A stretch of DNA of 64,000 nucleotides, from positions 4,402,001 through 4,466,000 of the forward strand of contig NZ_CP048814.1 of NCBI RefSeq assembly GCF_014217785.1, given 5' to 3'. Source of the DNA: Rhodococcus triatomae. Its GTDB lineage: Bacteria > Actinomycetota > Actinomycetes > Mycobacteriales > Mycobacteriaceae. Positions 1-8,645 of the stretch are shown here, one piece after another; the stretch's first letter is position 1; each line of letters opens with the position of its first letter. The notes under the pieces are model-generated. The model made no database searches, had not been told where the DNA came from, and saw nothing but the letters and a program-made list of their open reading frames with translations. The position numbers and the translations under genes were made by a program.

Positions 1-1
1 C

Positions 2-994
2 CCGGCCACGGCGGATCTCCTGGCGCGGGCCGTCATGGGACGGGCCGACGATCTGTTGACCGCGACACTGCTCACGGCACGCTGTCCGGTGGTGTTCGCC
101 CCGGCGATGCACACCGAGATGTGGGAACACCCGGCCACCGTCGCCAACGTGGCGACGCTGCGAGCCAGGGGAGTGACCGTGGTCGAGCCCGCGTCCGGGC
201 GGCTGACCGGTAAGGACACCGGCGCCGGCCGACTCCCGGAGCCGGAGGAGATCGCCGGCCTGGCCACGCTCCTCCTCGAGCGGCCCGATGCCCTCCCACG
301 TGATCTCGAGGGCAGGCGTGTCCTCGTGTCCGCAGGGGGAACGCGCGAACCACTCGATCCGGTGCGTTTCCTCGGTAATCGCAGTTCGGGGAAGCAGGGA
401 TACGCGATCGCCCGACTCGCCGCGCAGCGAGGTGCCGAGGTGATCCTCGTCTCCGGATATACGGCCGGGCTCGACGAGCCGGCTGCCGTGGAGACGGTGC
501 ACGTCCGGACGGCCGAGGACATGAAGGTCGCGGTCGACAAGGAAGCCGGGCGGTGCGACGTCGTGGTCATGGCCGCCGCGGTGGCCGACTTCCGCCCGTC
601 GACGTCGGTGACCAGCAAGATCAAGAAGGGTGCAGGCGAACCGGACGCGATCGCGCTCACCAAGAATCCCGACATCCTGGCGGGGGTCGTGCAGGCCCGT
701 CGCGACGGAGAGATTCCGGCGTCGACGCTGGTCGTCGGGTTCGCCGCCGAGACCGGCGACGCGGACGGGGACGTCCTGACCTATGCGCGGGCGAAACTCC
801 GGCGCAAGGGCTGCGATCTGCTGGTGGTGAACGCGGTGGGTGAGGGCAAGGCATTCGAGGTCGACCACAACGACGGCTGGTTGCTGTCGGCGGACGGCTC
901 GGAATCGGCGCTCGAACACGGGTCGAAGGCCCTGATGGCCAGCCGGGTGCTGGACGCGGTGTCCGCCGCGCTCGACCCGGCGGGCGGCGAGTGA
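2..994 (+). CDS. coaBC: CoaBC, bifunctional phosphopantothenoylcysteine decarboxylase/synthetase (5' end outside window)
   Basis: This enzyme joins cysteine to 4'-phosphopantothenate (CoaB) and decarboxylates the product (CoaC) in coenzyme A synthesis, in the cytoplasm. The frame is open to the first base of the window, so the N-terminal flavin-binding part of CoaC is missing. The visible part starts late in CoaC, with the PAMHTEMW active-site motif. The CoaB domain follows, opening with RRVLVSAGGTREPLDPVR and the glycine/serine-rich NRSSGKQGYAIA nucleotide-binding loop; KIKK and the KNPDIL segment lie further on. About 330 residues are present, against roughly 410 for the whole family member. 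metK follows 163 bases downstream, the order seen in mycobacteria. The apparent internal ATG at 35 is not the true start. Confidence 0.95.
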   Translation, partial: PATADLLARAVMGRADDLLTATLLTARCPVVFAPAMHTEMWEHPATVANVATLRARGVTVVEPASGRLTGKDTGAGRLPEPEEIAGLATLLLERPDALPRDLEGRRVLVSAGGTREPLDPVRFLGNRSSGKQGYAIARLAAQRGAEVILVSGYTAGLDEPAAVETVHVRTAEDMKVAVDKEAGRCDVVVMAAAVADFRPSTSVTSKIKKGAGEPDAIALTKNPDILAGVVQARRDGEIPASTLVVGFAAETGDADGDVLTYARAKLRRKGCDLLVVNAVGEGKAFEVDHNDGWLLSADGSESALEHGSKALMASRVLDAVSAALDPAGGE

Positions 995-1109
995 GGGCAC
1001 TCTCCGGGCGATTCGGGTCGGTCCCGACTCGGGTGAGCGTAAGGGTGTCGTCCTCCCGCCGCGGCGGTTAGGGTCGGGCGCGGTAGCGTCGGCGGTGGTC
1101 CGGCGTGGT

Positions 1110-1115
1110 TAAGCT
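1110..1115 (+). promoter_or_regulatory. Candidate metK -10 box (TAAGCT)
   Basis: TAAGCT fits the actinobacterial TANNNT -10 pattern and would start transcription near 1122, giving metK a leader of about 35 bases with a GAGAGGAAG ribosome site. A second candidate, TAGGGT, lies at 1069-1074. No clear -35 and no SAM riboswitch fold was recognised in the 163-base gap. Confidence 0.35.
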
Positions 1116-1157
1116 GTTGAGGTTCTGTCCAGGGACAATGCGTCGAGAGGAAGTTCT

Positions 1158-2372
1158 GTGAGCCAGACCGGTAGTCGGCTATTCACCAGTGAGTCCGTGA
1201 CCGAGGGGCATCCGGACAAGATTTGTGATGCCATCAGCGACTCGATTCTCGATGCGCTGATCGCCGACGATCCGCGGGCCCGCGTGGCCGTCGAGACTCT
1301 GGTGACCACCGGTCAGGTGCACGTCGCCGGTGAGGTGACCACCTCCGCCTACGCCGACATTCCCAAGATCGTCCGCGAGAAGGTCCTCAAGATCGGTTAC
1401 GACTCGTCGGCGAAGGGCTTCGACGGCAACTCGTGCGGCGTCAACGTCGCGATCGGCGCGCAGTCGCCGGAGATCGCCCAGGGCGTCGACACCTCGCACG
1501 AGGCGCGCACCGGTGGCCAGACCGACGACGACATCGACCGTCAGGGTGCCGGTGACCAGGGATTGATGTTCGGCTACGCGAACACCGACACCCCGGAACT
1601 GATGCCGCTCCCGATCGCGCTGGCCCACCGCCTGTCGCGTCGTCTCACCGAGGTCCGCAAGTCCGGCGTCCTGCCGTACCTGCGTCCGGACGGCAAGACC
1701 CAGGTCACCATCGAGTACGACGGGGACACCCCGGTCCGGCTCGACACCGTGGTGATCTCGACGCAGCACGCTGCCGACATCGACCTGGACAACCTGCTGA
1801 CGCCGGACCTGCGCGAGAAGGTGCTGGGCGGGGTGCTGGCAGACCTCGACCTGCCCACCCTGGACACCTCCGACGTCCGGCTGCTGGTCAACCCGACCGG
1901 AAAGTTCGTCCTGGGCGGTCCGATGGGCGATGCCGGGCTCACCGGCCGCAAGATCATCGTCGACACCTACGGCGGTATGGCCCGGCACGGCGGTGGCGCC
2001 TTCTCCGGCAAGGATCCGTCGAAGGTGGACCGCTCGGCCGCGTACGCCATGCGCTGGGTCGCGAAGAACGCCGTCGCGGCCGGCCTCGCCGACCGCCTGG
2101 AAGTGCAGGTCGCGTACGCGATCGGGAAGGCCGCTCCGGTCGGGCTGTTCGTGGAGACGTTCGGCACCGAGAAGACCGATCCCGCCCGGATCCAACGAGC
2201 GATCACCGAGGTGTTCGATCTGCGTCCCGGCGCCATCATCCGCGACCTGGACCTGCTGCGGCCGATCTACGCGCAGACCGCCGCATACGGGCACTTCGGC
2301 CGCACCGACATCGAGCTGCCGTGGGAGAACACCGACCGCGCCGAGAAGCTGCGCGCGGCCGCCGGGCTCTGA
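1158..2372 (+). CDS. metK: S-adenosylmethionine synthetase MetK
   Basis: MetK makes S-adenosylmethionine from ATP and methionine, the methyl donor for the cell. The 404-residue length matches the family. Visible signatures are EGHPDKICD near residue 16 (ATP/Mg site), [12 protein letters not shown] near residue 133 and the glycine-rich [19 protein letters not shown] near residue 275, which carries the phosphate-binding lysine and aspartate. The start is GTG at 1158, preceded by GAGAGGAAG at good spacing. It lies downstream of coaBC and just upstream of priA, as in mycobacteria. Long alternative frames on both strands inside it are coding shadows. Confidence 0.97.
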   Translation: MSQTGSRLFTSESVTEGHPDKICDAISDSILDALIADDPRARVAVETLVTTGQVHVAGEVTTSAYADIPKIVREKVLKIGYDSSAKGFDGNSCGVNVAIGAQSPEIAQGVDTSHEARTGGQTDDDIDRQGAGDQGLMFGYANTDTPELMPLPIALAHRLSRRLTEVRKSGVLPYLRPDGKTQVTIEYDGDTPVRLDTVVISTQHAADIDLDNLLTPDLREKVLGGVLADLDLPTLDTSDVRLLVNPTGKFVLGGPMGDAGLTGRKIIVDTYGGMARHGGGAFSGKDPSKVDRSAAYAMRWVAKNAVAAGLADRLEVQVAYAIGKAAPVGLFVETFGTEKTDPARIQRAITEVFDLRPGAIIRDLDLLRPIYAQTAAYGHFGRTDIELPWENTDRAEKLRAAAGL

Positions 2373-2382
2373 CCGTCGCCCC

Positions 2383-2417
2383 CGTGCGTCCGTCGGGACC
2401 ACGCGGCCGGACGCACG
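2383..2417. terminator. Weak hairpin between metK and priA
   Basis: CGTGCGTCCG (2383-2392) and CGGACGCACG (2408-2417) form a perfect 10-bp inverted repeat with a 15-base loop just after the metK stop. There is no T-run. It could be a partial terminator or attenuator; priA begins at 2422 or 2458, directly beyond it. Confidence 0.4.
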
Positions 2418-2421
2418 CACC

Positions 2422-4440
2422 GTGAGCACCGAGAGGGCAGCAGCGGAGGACCGGCCGGTGGCCAAGGTCCTACCGCTGCTGCCCTTGCCTCATCTGGACC
2501 GCGAATTCGACTACCTGGTACCTCGCGAGCTCGACGCCCAGGCGCAGCCTGGCGTCCGCGTGCGGGTGCGCTTCGCGGGACGTCTGGTGGACGGCTTCGT
2601 GGTCGCCCGCGCACCGTCCAGCGATCACGGGGGCAAGCTCGGCTGGCTCGATCGGGTGGTCTCGGACGAGAAGGTGCTCACACCGGAGATCGCGCGGCTC
2701 GCCGAGTTGGTCGCGGAACGGTGCGCGGGTACCCGGGCCGACGTGTTGCGGCTCGCGGTGCCGCCCCGGCATGCCCGTGTCGAAGCGGAGGAGCCGCCCG
2801 CGCGGACACCGGTCACCTCGGATCAGGTCGATCACGCCGCGTGGTCCCGCTACCTGCACGGTGACGCGTTCCTCACCGCGCTGGCGGAGGGCCGAGCACC
2901 CCGCGCCGCCTGGCAGGCGCTGCCCGGGGAGGACTGGCCTCGGCGACTGGCCGAACTCGCCGCGATCGTCGGCGAGTCCGGACGCACGGCCGTTGTCGTC
3001 GTCCCGGATCAGAAGGATCTCGACCGGGTGCTCGCGGCATGCCAGGCCGTGGTGGGGAAGGACGCGGTGGTGGGACTGTCGGCGGGGTTGGGGCCGGCGG
3101 CCAGGTACCGACGATGGCTCGCGGCACTGCGAGGAACGGCGTCGGTGGTCGTCGGTACGCGCAGCGCGGTGTTCGCACCGGCCCCGGACGTGGGACTCGT
3201 TGTGGTGTGGGACGACGGCGACGAGAGCCATGCCGAACCGCGCGCTCCGTACCCGAACTCCCGCGAGGTCGCCGTGTTGCGTGGGTACGGCGCCGGGTGC
3301 GCCGTCGTGATCGGCGGCCATGCACGGACGGCGGAGACCCAGGTGCTGGTCGACTCCGGCTGGGCACACGACCTCTGCGCCCCGCGCGACGAGCTGAGAG
3401 CAGCGTCGCCGAAGATCACGGCGCTGGCCGACAGCGACCACGCCCTGGCCCGCGATCCGGGCGCGCGGGCGGCACGACTTCCCGCGATCGCCTTCGCCGC
3501 GGCCCGCAAGGCGCTGGCCGACGAGCGCCCCGTGCTGGTGCAGGTGCCCCGGCGCGGCTACGTTCCCGCGCTGGCCTGCGCCAAGTGCCGGACGCCCGCG
3601 CGCTGCCGGCACTGTCACGGACCTCTGGCGCTGCCGTCGTCGCCGGGACCGGACGGGGCAGGCAGCCCCGCGTGCCGATGGTGCGGGATCGTCGATGCCG
3701 CGTTTCGCTGCGGCGCCTGCGGGTCTCGTGCGCTCCGTGCCGTCGTGGTGGGGGCGGGCCGCACCGCCGAGGAACTCGGACGCGCCTTCCCCGGGGTGAC
3801 CGTGCGGACCTCGGGCGGCGACGACGTCCTGGCGGAGGTGGCAGCCGGCCCCGCCCTGGTCGTGGCGACAGTGGGGGCGGAGCCGTTCGCCCCGGGCGGG
3901 TACGGCGCCGCGTTGCTGCTGGACGGGTGGGCGCTGCTGGGACGCCCGGATCTGCGTGCCGCCGAGGAAACCCTGCGGCGATGGATGAGTGCGTCCGCGC
4001 TGGTGGTCCCGCTCGCCGCCGGCGGCGAAGTCGTGGTGGTGGCAGACGCCGGTATCCCGACCGTGCAGGCCCTCGTGCGGTGGGACCCGGTGGGGCACGC
4101 CAGGACCGAACTCGAGGAACGCGCCGAGGTCGGGTTCCCGCCGGCAGTGCACATGGCCGCCGTCGACGGAACCGCCGTGGCGATCGGCGAACTCCTCGAG
4201 ACCGCCGACCTGCCGTCGTCCGCGGTTCGGCTGGGACCGGTGGAACTGCCCCCCGGCGCCCGTGCCCCGTTCGCGGGCGAGGGCGTCGACACCGCGGACA
4301 TCGAACGCATGTTGATCCGGGTTCCCCGTGGTGAGGGACGCGCGCTGGCGAAAGCGCTCCGTGACGCCCAGGCGGTGCGCGGGGCGCGGAAGGCTGTCCA
4401 CCCCGCCCGCGTCCAGATCGATCCGCCGCACATCGGCTGA
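2422..4440 (+). CDS. priA: PriA-like primosomal protein N', helicase-inactive type
   Basis: PriA recognises stalled forks and helps reload the replisome. Here the 3'-DNA-binding domain is visible near the N-terminus (PHLDREFDYLVP), as are the paired zinc-binding cysteines of the family (ACAKCRTPARCRHCHG, then CRWCG and CGACG, roughly residues 380-435). The Walker A sequence (GxTGSGKTE in E. coli) is absent: the aligned stretch reads ALAEGRAPRAAWQALP. The DEEH box is degenerate (WDDGDESH). This is known for actinobacterial PriA, usually annotated as a probable primosomal protein lacking ATPase motifs. GTG 2422 gives 672 residues. GTG 2458 is an alternative with a better ribosome site (GGAGGA at 2445-2450, 7 bases away). 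The upstream in-frame extension into metK is not coding. Confidence 0.9.
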   Translation: MSTERAAAEDRPVAKVLPLLPLPHLDREFDYLVPRELDAQAQPGVRVRVRFAGRLVDGFVVARAPSSDHGGKLGWLDRVVSDEKVLTPEIARLAELVAERCAGTRADVLRLAVPPRHARVEAEEPPARTPVTSDQVDHAAWSRYLHGDAFLTALAEGRAPRAAWQALPGEDWPRRLAELAAIVGESGRTAVVVVPDQKDLDRVLAACQAVVGKDAVVGLSAGLGPAARYRRWLAALRGTASVVVGTRSAVFAPAPDVGLVVVWDDGDESHAEPRAPYPNSREVAVLRGYGAGCAVVIGGHARTAETQVLVDSGWAHDLCAPRDELRAASPKITALADSDHALARDPGARAARLPAIAFAAARKALADERPVLVQVPRRGYVPALACAKCRTPARCRHCHGPLALPSSPGPDGAGSPACRWCGIVDAAFRCGACGSRALRAVVVGAGRTAEELGRAFPGVTVRTSGGDDVLAEVAAGPALVVATVGAEPFAPGGYGAALLLDGWALLGRPDLRAAEETLRRWMSASALVVPLAAGGEVVVVADAGIPTVQALVRWDPVGHARTELEERAEVGFPPAVHMAAVDGTAVAIGELLETADLPSSAVRLGPVELPPGARAPFAGEGVDTADIERMLIRVPRGEGRALAKALRDAQAVRGARKAVHPARVQIDPPHIG

Positions 4441-4507
4441 CGCCACCGCCACCGCCCCCGCCACCCCCGCCGCCCCGCCACCGCCGATACGCCTCCCTCT
4501 CTCCTCG

Positions 4508-4560
4508 TGGGTGAAGGTGGCCTTCGACCGGTCTGATCAGCCGAAGGCCACCTTCACCCA
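4508..4560. terminator. 19-bp perfect inverted repeat downstream of priA
   Basis: TGGGTGAAGGTGGCCTTCG (4508-4526) pairs perfectly with 4542-4560 across a 15-base loop. It lies 68 bases after the priA stop and ahead of padR, with no T-run. It can act as a terminator in either direction. The long, exact, mostly non-GC-clamp stem also resembles a dispersed chromosomal palindrome. Confidence 0.65.
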
Positions 4561-4652
4561 TGGAGGGGTGGAACGGTGGGCGGACGGTGGGGGGAGGGGG
4601 AGGGGGAACAGACGGGCGCGGCAGGGACGTTGACGGATGAGTTATCCCGATA

Positions 4653-4674
4653 TATCGTTGATGCATCAGCGATA
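4653..4674. promoter_or_regulatory. Probable PadR operator
   Basis: TATCGTTGATG and CATCAGCGATA form a 22-base palindrome with one mismatched pair, set in an AT-richer patch that also holds CGATATATCG at 4649-4658. It ends 19 bases before the padR start and 7 bases before its AAGGAGG site. The TATCG...CGATA spacing resembles operators reported for PadR-type regulators, so autorepression is the inferred role. Confidence 0.6.
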
Positions 4675-4693
4675 GACCAGAAGGAGGCTGATG

Positions 4694-5446
4694 ATGGAAA
4701 ACTTCCACGAACACCACTTTTTCGATCACCCCGGGCGCGCAGGCGCCCCCCGCGGTGGTCACCGCCGCCGGCACCCCGAGCGGGACCCGCGCGGATTCCA
4801 CCCCGGTGGCCCGGGTCGGCGCGGACGCCGGCACGACGGTCCGGACTTCGGACCGGGCGGCTTCGGACCCGGTTTCGGGCCAGGCGCTCACTTCGGTCGC
4901 GGCAGGGGCCGCGGCGGGCGGGGCCGGCGCGGCGACGTCCGCGCGGCAATCCTGCTGCTTCTCGCCGAGGAGCCGATGCACGGCTACGAGCTGATTCAGC
5001 AGATCGTCGACCGCAGTGACGGCGTGTGGAAGCCGAGCCCCGGCTCGATCTACCCCGCGCTCGCGCAACTCGAGGACGAGGGCCTCGTCGTCATCGAGAA
5101 GGTTGCCGGCCGAAAGACCGCGCGCCTCACCGACGAGGGCACCCTGTACGTCGAGACGAACAAGACCGACCTGGGCACGCCCTGGGACGACGTCCGAAAC
5201 TCGGTGGGCGGCGGGTCCGTCGACCTGCGCGGACTCATCGGCTCACTCATGGGTGCCGCGGGACAGGTCGCCGCCGTCGGAACGAACGAACAGCAGGCCC
5301 GGGCCGCGGACGTTCTCGCCGAGGCCCGTCGCGCGCTGTACCGGCTGCTCGCCGAGGACGACACCCGCAGTGCGGAAGAAGAGGGCAGTGCGGCCGCGAA
5401 GGACGGTGCAGACGAGGCCGGTCCGGACACGGGCGAGCCGAGCTGA
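4694..5446 (+). CDS. PadR-family transcriptional regulator with His/Gly/Arg-rich N-terminal tail
   Basis: A winged-helix regulator. The PadR domain begins near residue 80 (RGDVRAAILLLLAEEPMHGYELIQQI, seen in part) and includes the family signatures MHGYELIQQI, PGSIYPALAQLEDEG and VAGRKTARLTDEG. A C-terminal helical dimerisation region runs to about residue 230. The first 80 residues are low complexity: a histidine cluster (HEHHFFDH), then Gly/Arg/Phe-rich repeats (GFGPGFGPG, GRGRGRGGRGRRG). This could bind metal or be disordered. The start is ATG 4694, 6 bases after AGGAGG (4682-4687); the ATG at 4691 is only 3 bases away. A palindrome upstream suggests autoregulation. The effector and targets are unknown; the lipase and transglutaminase downstream are candidates by position only. 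Confidence 0.88.
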   Translation: MENFHEHHFFDHPGRAGAPRGGHRRRHPERDPRGFHPGGPGRRGRRHDGPDFGPGGFGPGFGPGAHFGRGRGRGGRGRRGDVRAAILLLLAEEPMHGYELIQQIVDRSDGVWKPSPGSIYPALAQLEDEGLVVIEKVAGRKTARLTDEGTLYVETNKTDLGTPWDDVRNSVGGGSVDLRGLIGSLMGAAGQVAAVGTNEQQARAADVLAEARRALYRLLAEDDTRSAEEEGSAAAKDGADEAGPDTGEPS

Positions 5447-5510
5447 GAGGCGGGATCCCGTGACCGCCAGGTGATCTCCCCGCGTTCCAATCTTGGCGCA
5501 GCTGTATCCC

Positions 5511-5523
5511 GACGGTGACCGTC
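5511..5523. promoter_or_regulatory. Short perfect palindrome before the lipase gene
   Basis: GACGGTGACCGTC is a perfect palindrome with a single central base, 88 bases before the lipase start. It could be an operator, but short GC palindromes arise often by chance at this composition. Confidence 0.2.
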
Positions 5524-5611
5524 CTCGGCGACGGCGGCGCCGGGGGAGGGTCAGACTCGGGGTACACGGCCCGGACGATCCGCCGCGGGCCCCGAGCGGG
5601 GGAGTGTCGTC

Positions 5612-6682
5612 ATGGTGCGAAATCTGTGGGCTGTCACGATTTTCGTTGCTGTTGTTGCCGGGTCGACCGTCCACTCCGGCTCGGAGCCGGCGCGGGCGGT
5701 CCCCGGAGCCGGCCTCCCGGATGCCGTGCCCATCGATGTCGCGCCGAGCGATGTCGTGTCGAGCGAGTCCGCGACCACGGACATCGCGAGCGGTTCGAGT
5801 GTCTGGCGGGTGCCCATCCTGCCGGGGCCGGCACAGTCGAATCGTGGTGTAGCCACCGGATACGACGAACTGCATCCGGGTGCGGCGCCCGCCGGGAGTA
5901 ACGACTTCACCTGCACGCCTACCGGGCAGCATCCCCGGCCGGTGGTGCTCGCACACGGAACCGACGCCACGTCGTACCGGGATTTCGCCGCTCTGGCACC
6001 GCTTCTGGCCGACGACGGGTACTGCGTCTTCGCGCTGGACTACGGCGGTGCGGCGGGTGCGGATTCGTTCGGTACCGAGGACATCGCCACCAGCGCAGGA
6101 CAGTTCGGCGATTTCGTGGATCGGGTGCGGGCCGCGACCGGCGCCGACTCGGTCGACGTCGTCGGCTACTCCCAGGGGGCGACCGTGGCCCGGTATCACG
6201 TCAACCGGCTCGGTGGCGCGGAGCACGTGCACCAGTGGGTGGGCATCGCGTCGCCGAGCTACGGGGGAGTCATGTACGGGCTGGTGCCGGTGCTGTCCGC
6301 GGTCCCGGGCGGCGCCCGGTTCGTCGAGAAGGTGACCTCGATCGCGGTGGCTCAGCAGATGCAGGGTTCCGAGTTCCTCACGGCACTGAACGCCGGTGGC
6401 GACACGGTTCCCGGCGTTCGCTACACGACGATCGCGTCCCGTGTCGACGAGATGATCCAGCCCCACACGAACATCGCGCTGCGAGGGCCGGGGGCAGTCA
6501 ACCTCGTCCTCCAGGACGAATGCCCGGGAAACGGATCCGGACACTTCCAGTCGGTGTACGACCCGTACGTCCTCGATCTGGTGCGCCGGGCACTCGATCC
6601 CACGGCGATCCCCAGGGTGCGTTGCGAGTTCGTGCCCATCGGCGCGGGAATACCGGAGGTCGTCCTGGAGAGCAACTCGTAG
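5612..6682 (+). CDS. Secreted class-2-type lipase / alpha/beta-hydrolase
   Basis: Predicted exported triacylglycerol lipase or esterase. A Sec signal peptide is visible: MVRN, a hydrophobic run to about residue 17, then an Ala-rich cleavage region near residue 30. The catalytic fold begins at about residue 110 (RPVVLAHGTDATSY, the oxyanion-loop region). The nucleophile elbow is GYSQG at residues 185-189 (Ser187). A likely catalytic aspartate lies in ASRVDEMIQP near residue 277 and the histidine in GSGHFQS near residue 310, which completes a triad. The 356-residue length fits lipase class 2 (EstA-like) proteins of Rhodococcus and Mycobacterium. ATG 5612 follows GGGGGAG. Substrate is not determinable; cell-envelope or storage lipids are reasonable. 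Confidence 0.85.
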   Translation: MVRNLWAVTIFVAVVAGSTVHSGSEPARAVPGAGLPDAVPIDVAPSDVVSSESATTDIASGSSVWRVPILPGPAQSNRGVATGYDELHPGAAPAGSNDFTCTPTGQHPRPVVLAHGTDATSYRDFAALAPLLADDGYCVFALDYGGAAGADSFGTEDIATSAGQFGDFVDRVRAATGADSVDVVGYSQGATVARYHVNRLGGAEHVHQWVGIASPSYGGVMYGLVPVLSAVPGGARFVEKVTSIAVAQQMQGSEFLTALNAGGDTVPGVRYTTIASRVDEMIQPHTNIALRGPGAVNLVLQDECPGNGSGHFQSVYDPYVLDLVRRALDPTAIPRVRCEFVPIGAGIPEVVLESNS

Positions 6683-6735
6683 TCCTCGCCTGTGCTCGCC
6701 GTGCGGTGTCGGCCGAAGCGGGAGATGATGACCGG

Positions 6736-7560
6736 GTGCTCACCCGCGACGTTTCCGCGCACCTCGACATCGACGTCACCGCTGCCACGACGCTCGAGTT
6801 CCAGATCGCCGTCGCCGAGCACCCCGGGGTACAACTCGAGGAGTCGCTGTCCTTCCGCCTGGACGGCGCTCCGGTGCAGGCCAGGGAGGTGCGGGGTGCG
6901 CACGGAACCCGCATCCACGTCCTCGGGGCGGGGGTGGGCAGCCTCCGCGCCGACTACTCGGCCACCCTGCGTGGTCGAGCTGTCCCCGCGCCGGTGACCG
7001 ACTACGACACGTCGGTGTACCTGCGGCCCAGCAGATATGCGGAGGCGGACAAGTTCTTCGGATTCGCGGCGGCCGAGTTCGGCGACCTCGCCGATACCGC
7101 TGCTTCCGGAGCCTCCGAGAAGTTGCTCGAGAACGTAGCCTCCTGGGTGGGTGCCCGATTGAGCTACGTCCCGGGCAGTAGTGATCCGATCGACGGCGCG
7201 GTCGACACCCTGCTCGCAGGTGCGGGCGTCTGTCGCGACTACTCGCACCTGGTGGTCGCGATGTTGCGCGCACTCGGCGTTCCGGCCCGACTCGTCGCGG
7301 TCTATGCCCCAGGATGCGAACCGATGGACTTCCACGCGGTCGCGGAGGCGCTGGTCGGCGGCGTGTGGCGGGTGGTCGACGCAACCTGCCTGGCGCCGCG
7401 CTCGACACTGGTGCGCATCGCCACCGGGCGGGACGCCGCGGACACCGCGTTCCTCGACAACCACGGTGGCGCCGTCACACTCGGCGACACCACGGTCACG
7501 GCCGTGGTCGACGGGCCGTTGCCCGCCGACGACCTGTCGGAACCGGTGTCGATCTCCTGA
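6736..7560 (+). CDS. Transglutaminase-like cysteine-protease-fold protein
   Basis: A 274-residue protein with a bacterial transglutaminase N-terminal beta domain (about residues 1-95) followed by a transglutaminase-core domain. The catalytic triad is visible: Cys166 in AGVCRDYSHL, His200 in MDFHAVAEA and Asp215 in WRVVDATCLAP. Such proteins are cysteine peptidases or transferases of mostly unknown substrate; no signal peptide is seen, so it is probably cytoplasmic. GTG 6736 (VLTRDVSAHLD) is chosen because the family N-terminus begins about here; GTG 6706 is in frame but has no better ribosome site. The longer frame back to 6235 overlaps the lipase and is not coding. It lies 53 bases after the lipase. 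Confidence 0.8.
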   Translation: MLTRDVSAHLDIDVTAATTLEFQIAVAEHPGVQLEESLSFRLDGAPVQAREVRGAHGTRIHVLGAGVGSLRADYSATLRGRAVPAPVTDYDTSVYLRPSRYAEADKFFGFAAAEFGDLADTAASGASEKLLENVASWVGARLSYVPGSSDPIDGAVDTLLAGAGVCRDYSHLVVAMLRALGVPARLVAVYAPGCEPMDFHAVAEALVGGVWRVVDATCLAPRSTLVRIATGRDAADTAFLDNHGGAVTLGDTTVTAVVDGPLPADDLSEPVSIS

Positions 7561-7595
7561 TCCGCCGGGTAGCCGGGCCGCCCCGCGTCGCCGTC

Positions 7596-7601
7596 TAGAC
7601 T
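7596..7601 (+). promoter_or_regulatory. Candidate -10 box for fmt-rsmB
   Basis: TAGACT matches TANNNT and sits 35 bases after the transglutaminase stop. It would start RNA near 7609 and give a leader of about 115 bases that contains the short reading frame at 7679. Confidence 0.45.
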
Positions 7602-7678
7602 GAACGGTCTGACACGCACCTGGCGCGACCGCGCGAGGACGAACCTGGGCGAAGCCGCCCGGATTGGGAGCATTGCAC

Positions 7679-7723
7679 GTGAGTACCGTCCCGGCTCGTC
7701 CACTCCGGTGGGAGAGCGTCTGA
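7679..7723 (+). CDS. Possible 14-codon leader peptide upstream of fmt
   Basis: GTG 7679 opens a 14-residue frame ([14 protein letters not shown]) that stops at 7721-7723, one base before the fmt ATG. A TTGGGAG site lies 8 bases before it. The frame contains the GGGAG that can serve as the fmt ribosome site, so its translation could couple to fmt. Too short to be judged by composition; it may be chance. Confidence 0.25.
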   Translation: MSTVPARPLRWESV

Positions 7724-7724
7724 C

Positions 7725-8645
7725 ATGCGCATCGTTTTCGCCGGTACCCCCGCCCCCGCGATACCCGCGCTGGAACGTCTGCTGCGTTCGCGTCACGAGG
7801 TGGTCGCCGTCGTCACGCGGCCGGACGCGGTAGCGGGACGCGGCCGGAAGGTCTCCCGGTCGCCGGTCGGACAACTGGCCGACGAGCACGGCATCGAGGT
7901 TCTCACCCCCGCACGTCCGTCCGATCCGGACTTCACCGCGCGGCTCACCGCGCTGGCCCCGGACTGCTGCCCGATCGTCGCCTACGGGGCACTGCTTCCC
8001 CCGCCGGTCCTCGACATCCCACGTCTGGGCTGGGTCAACCTGCACTTCTCGCTGCTGCCGGCGTGGCGCGGCGCAGCGCCCGTGCAGGCGGCGCTCGCCG
8101 CCGGGGACGAGATGACCGGGGCCAGCGCGTTCCGGCTCGAGGCGGGCCTCGATACGGGCCCTGTCTACGGGGTGGTCACCGAGCGCATCGCCTCCGACGA
8201 CACCGCGGGCGCCCTGCTGGGTCGGCTCGCCGAGGGTGGGGCGGTGCTCCTCGAATCGGTGCTCGACGGGCTGGAGGACGGCAGTGTCACTGCCGTACCC
8301 CAGCCGGACGAGGGCGTGTCCTACGCGCCCAAGGTCACCGTCGATGCCGCCCGGATCCGCTGGGACCTGCCCGCTCACGTCGTCGATCGTGAGATCCGTT
8401 CGGTGACACCCGCGCCGGGAGCATGGACCATGTTCGGCGACCTGCGGGTCAAGGTCGGCCCGGTCGGGCACTCGGACGACTCCCTGCCCCCCGGTCGCGT
8501 GGTCGTGGAGAAGAAGCGGGTCCTCGTCGGGACGGGTTCGACGGCGGTCGCGCTGCGCGAGGTGCAGCCGCAGGGGAAGAAGGCGATGAACGCGGTCGAC
8601 TGGGCGCGGGGAGCACGACTCGACGAGGCGGTGACCGCACGATGA
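7725..8645 (+). CDS. fmt: Methionyl-tRNA formyltransferase
   Basis: Transfers a formyl group from 10-formyl-THF to Met-tRNA for translation initiation. The Rossmann-type N-terminus is typical ([19 protein letters not shown]). The catalytic Asn/His/Asp set is in [18 protein letters not shown] (near residues 105-120) and GLDTGPVYG. The C-terminal OB-fold domain carries the LRVKVGPVG region. The 306-residue length is normal. The stop overlaps the rsmB start by ATGA, so the two are translationally coupled. In many bacteria def precedes fmt; here an accessory block separates fmt from priA. Confidence 0.96.
   Translation: MRIVFAGTPAPAIPALERLLRSRHEVVAVVTRPDAVAGRGRKVSRSPVGQLADEHGIEVLTPARPSDPDFTARLTALAPDCCPIVAYGALLPPPVLDIPRLGWVNLHFSLLPAWRGAAPVQAALAAGDEMTGASAFRLEAGLDTGPVYGVVTERIASDDTAGALLGRLAEGGAVLLESVLDGLEDGSVTAVPQPDEGVSYAPKVTVDAARIRWDLPAHVVDREIRSVTPAPGAWTMFGDLRVKVGPVGHSDDSLPPGRVVVEKKRVLVGTGSTAVALREVQPQGKKAMNAVDWARGARLDEAVTAR

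Noticed and set aside
1930..2421. In-frame upstream extension of priA
   Set aside because: It overlaps metK in another frame with basic, proline-rich shadow composition; the PriA head begins near 2458.
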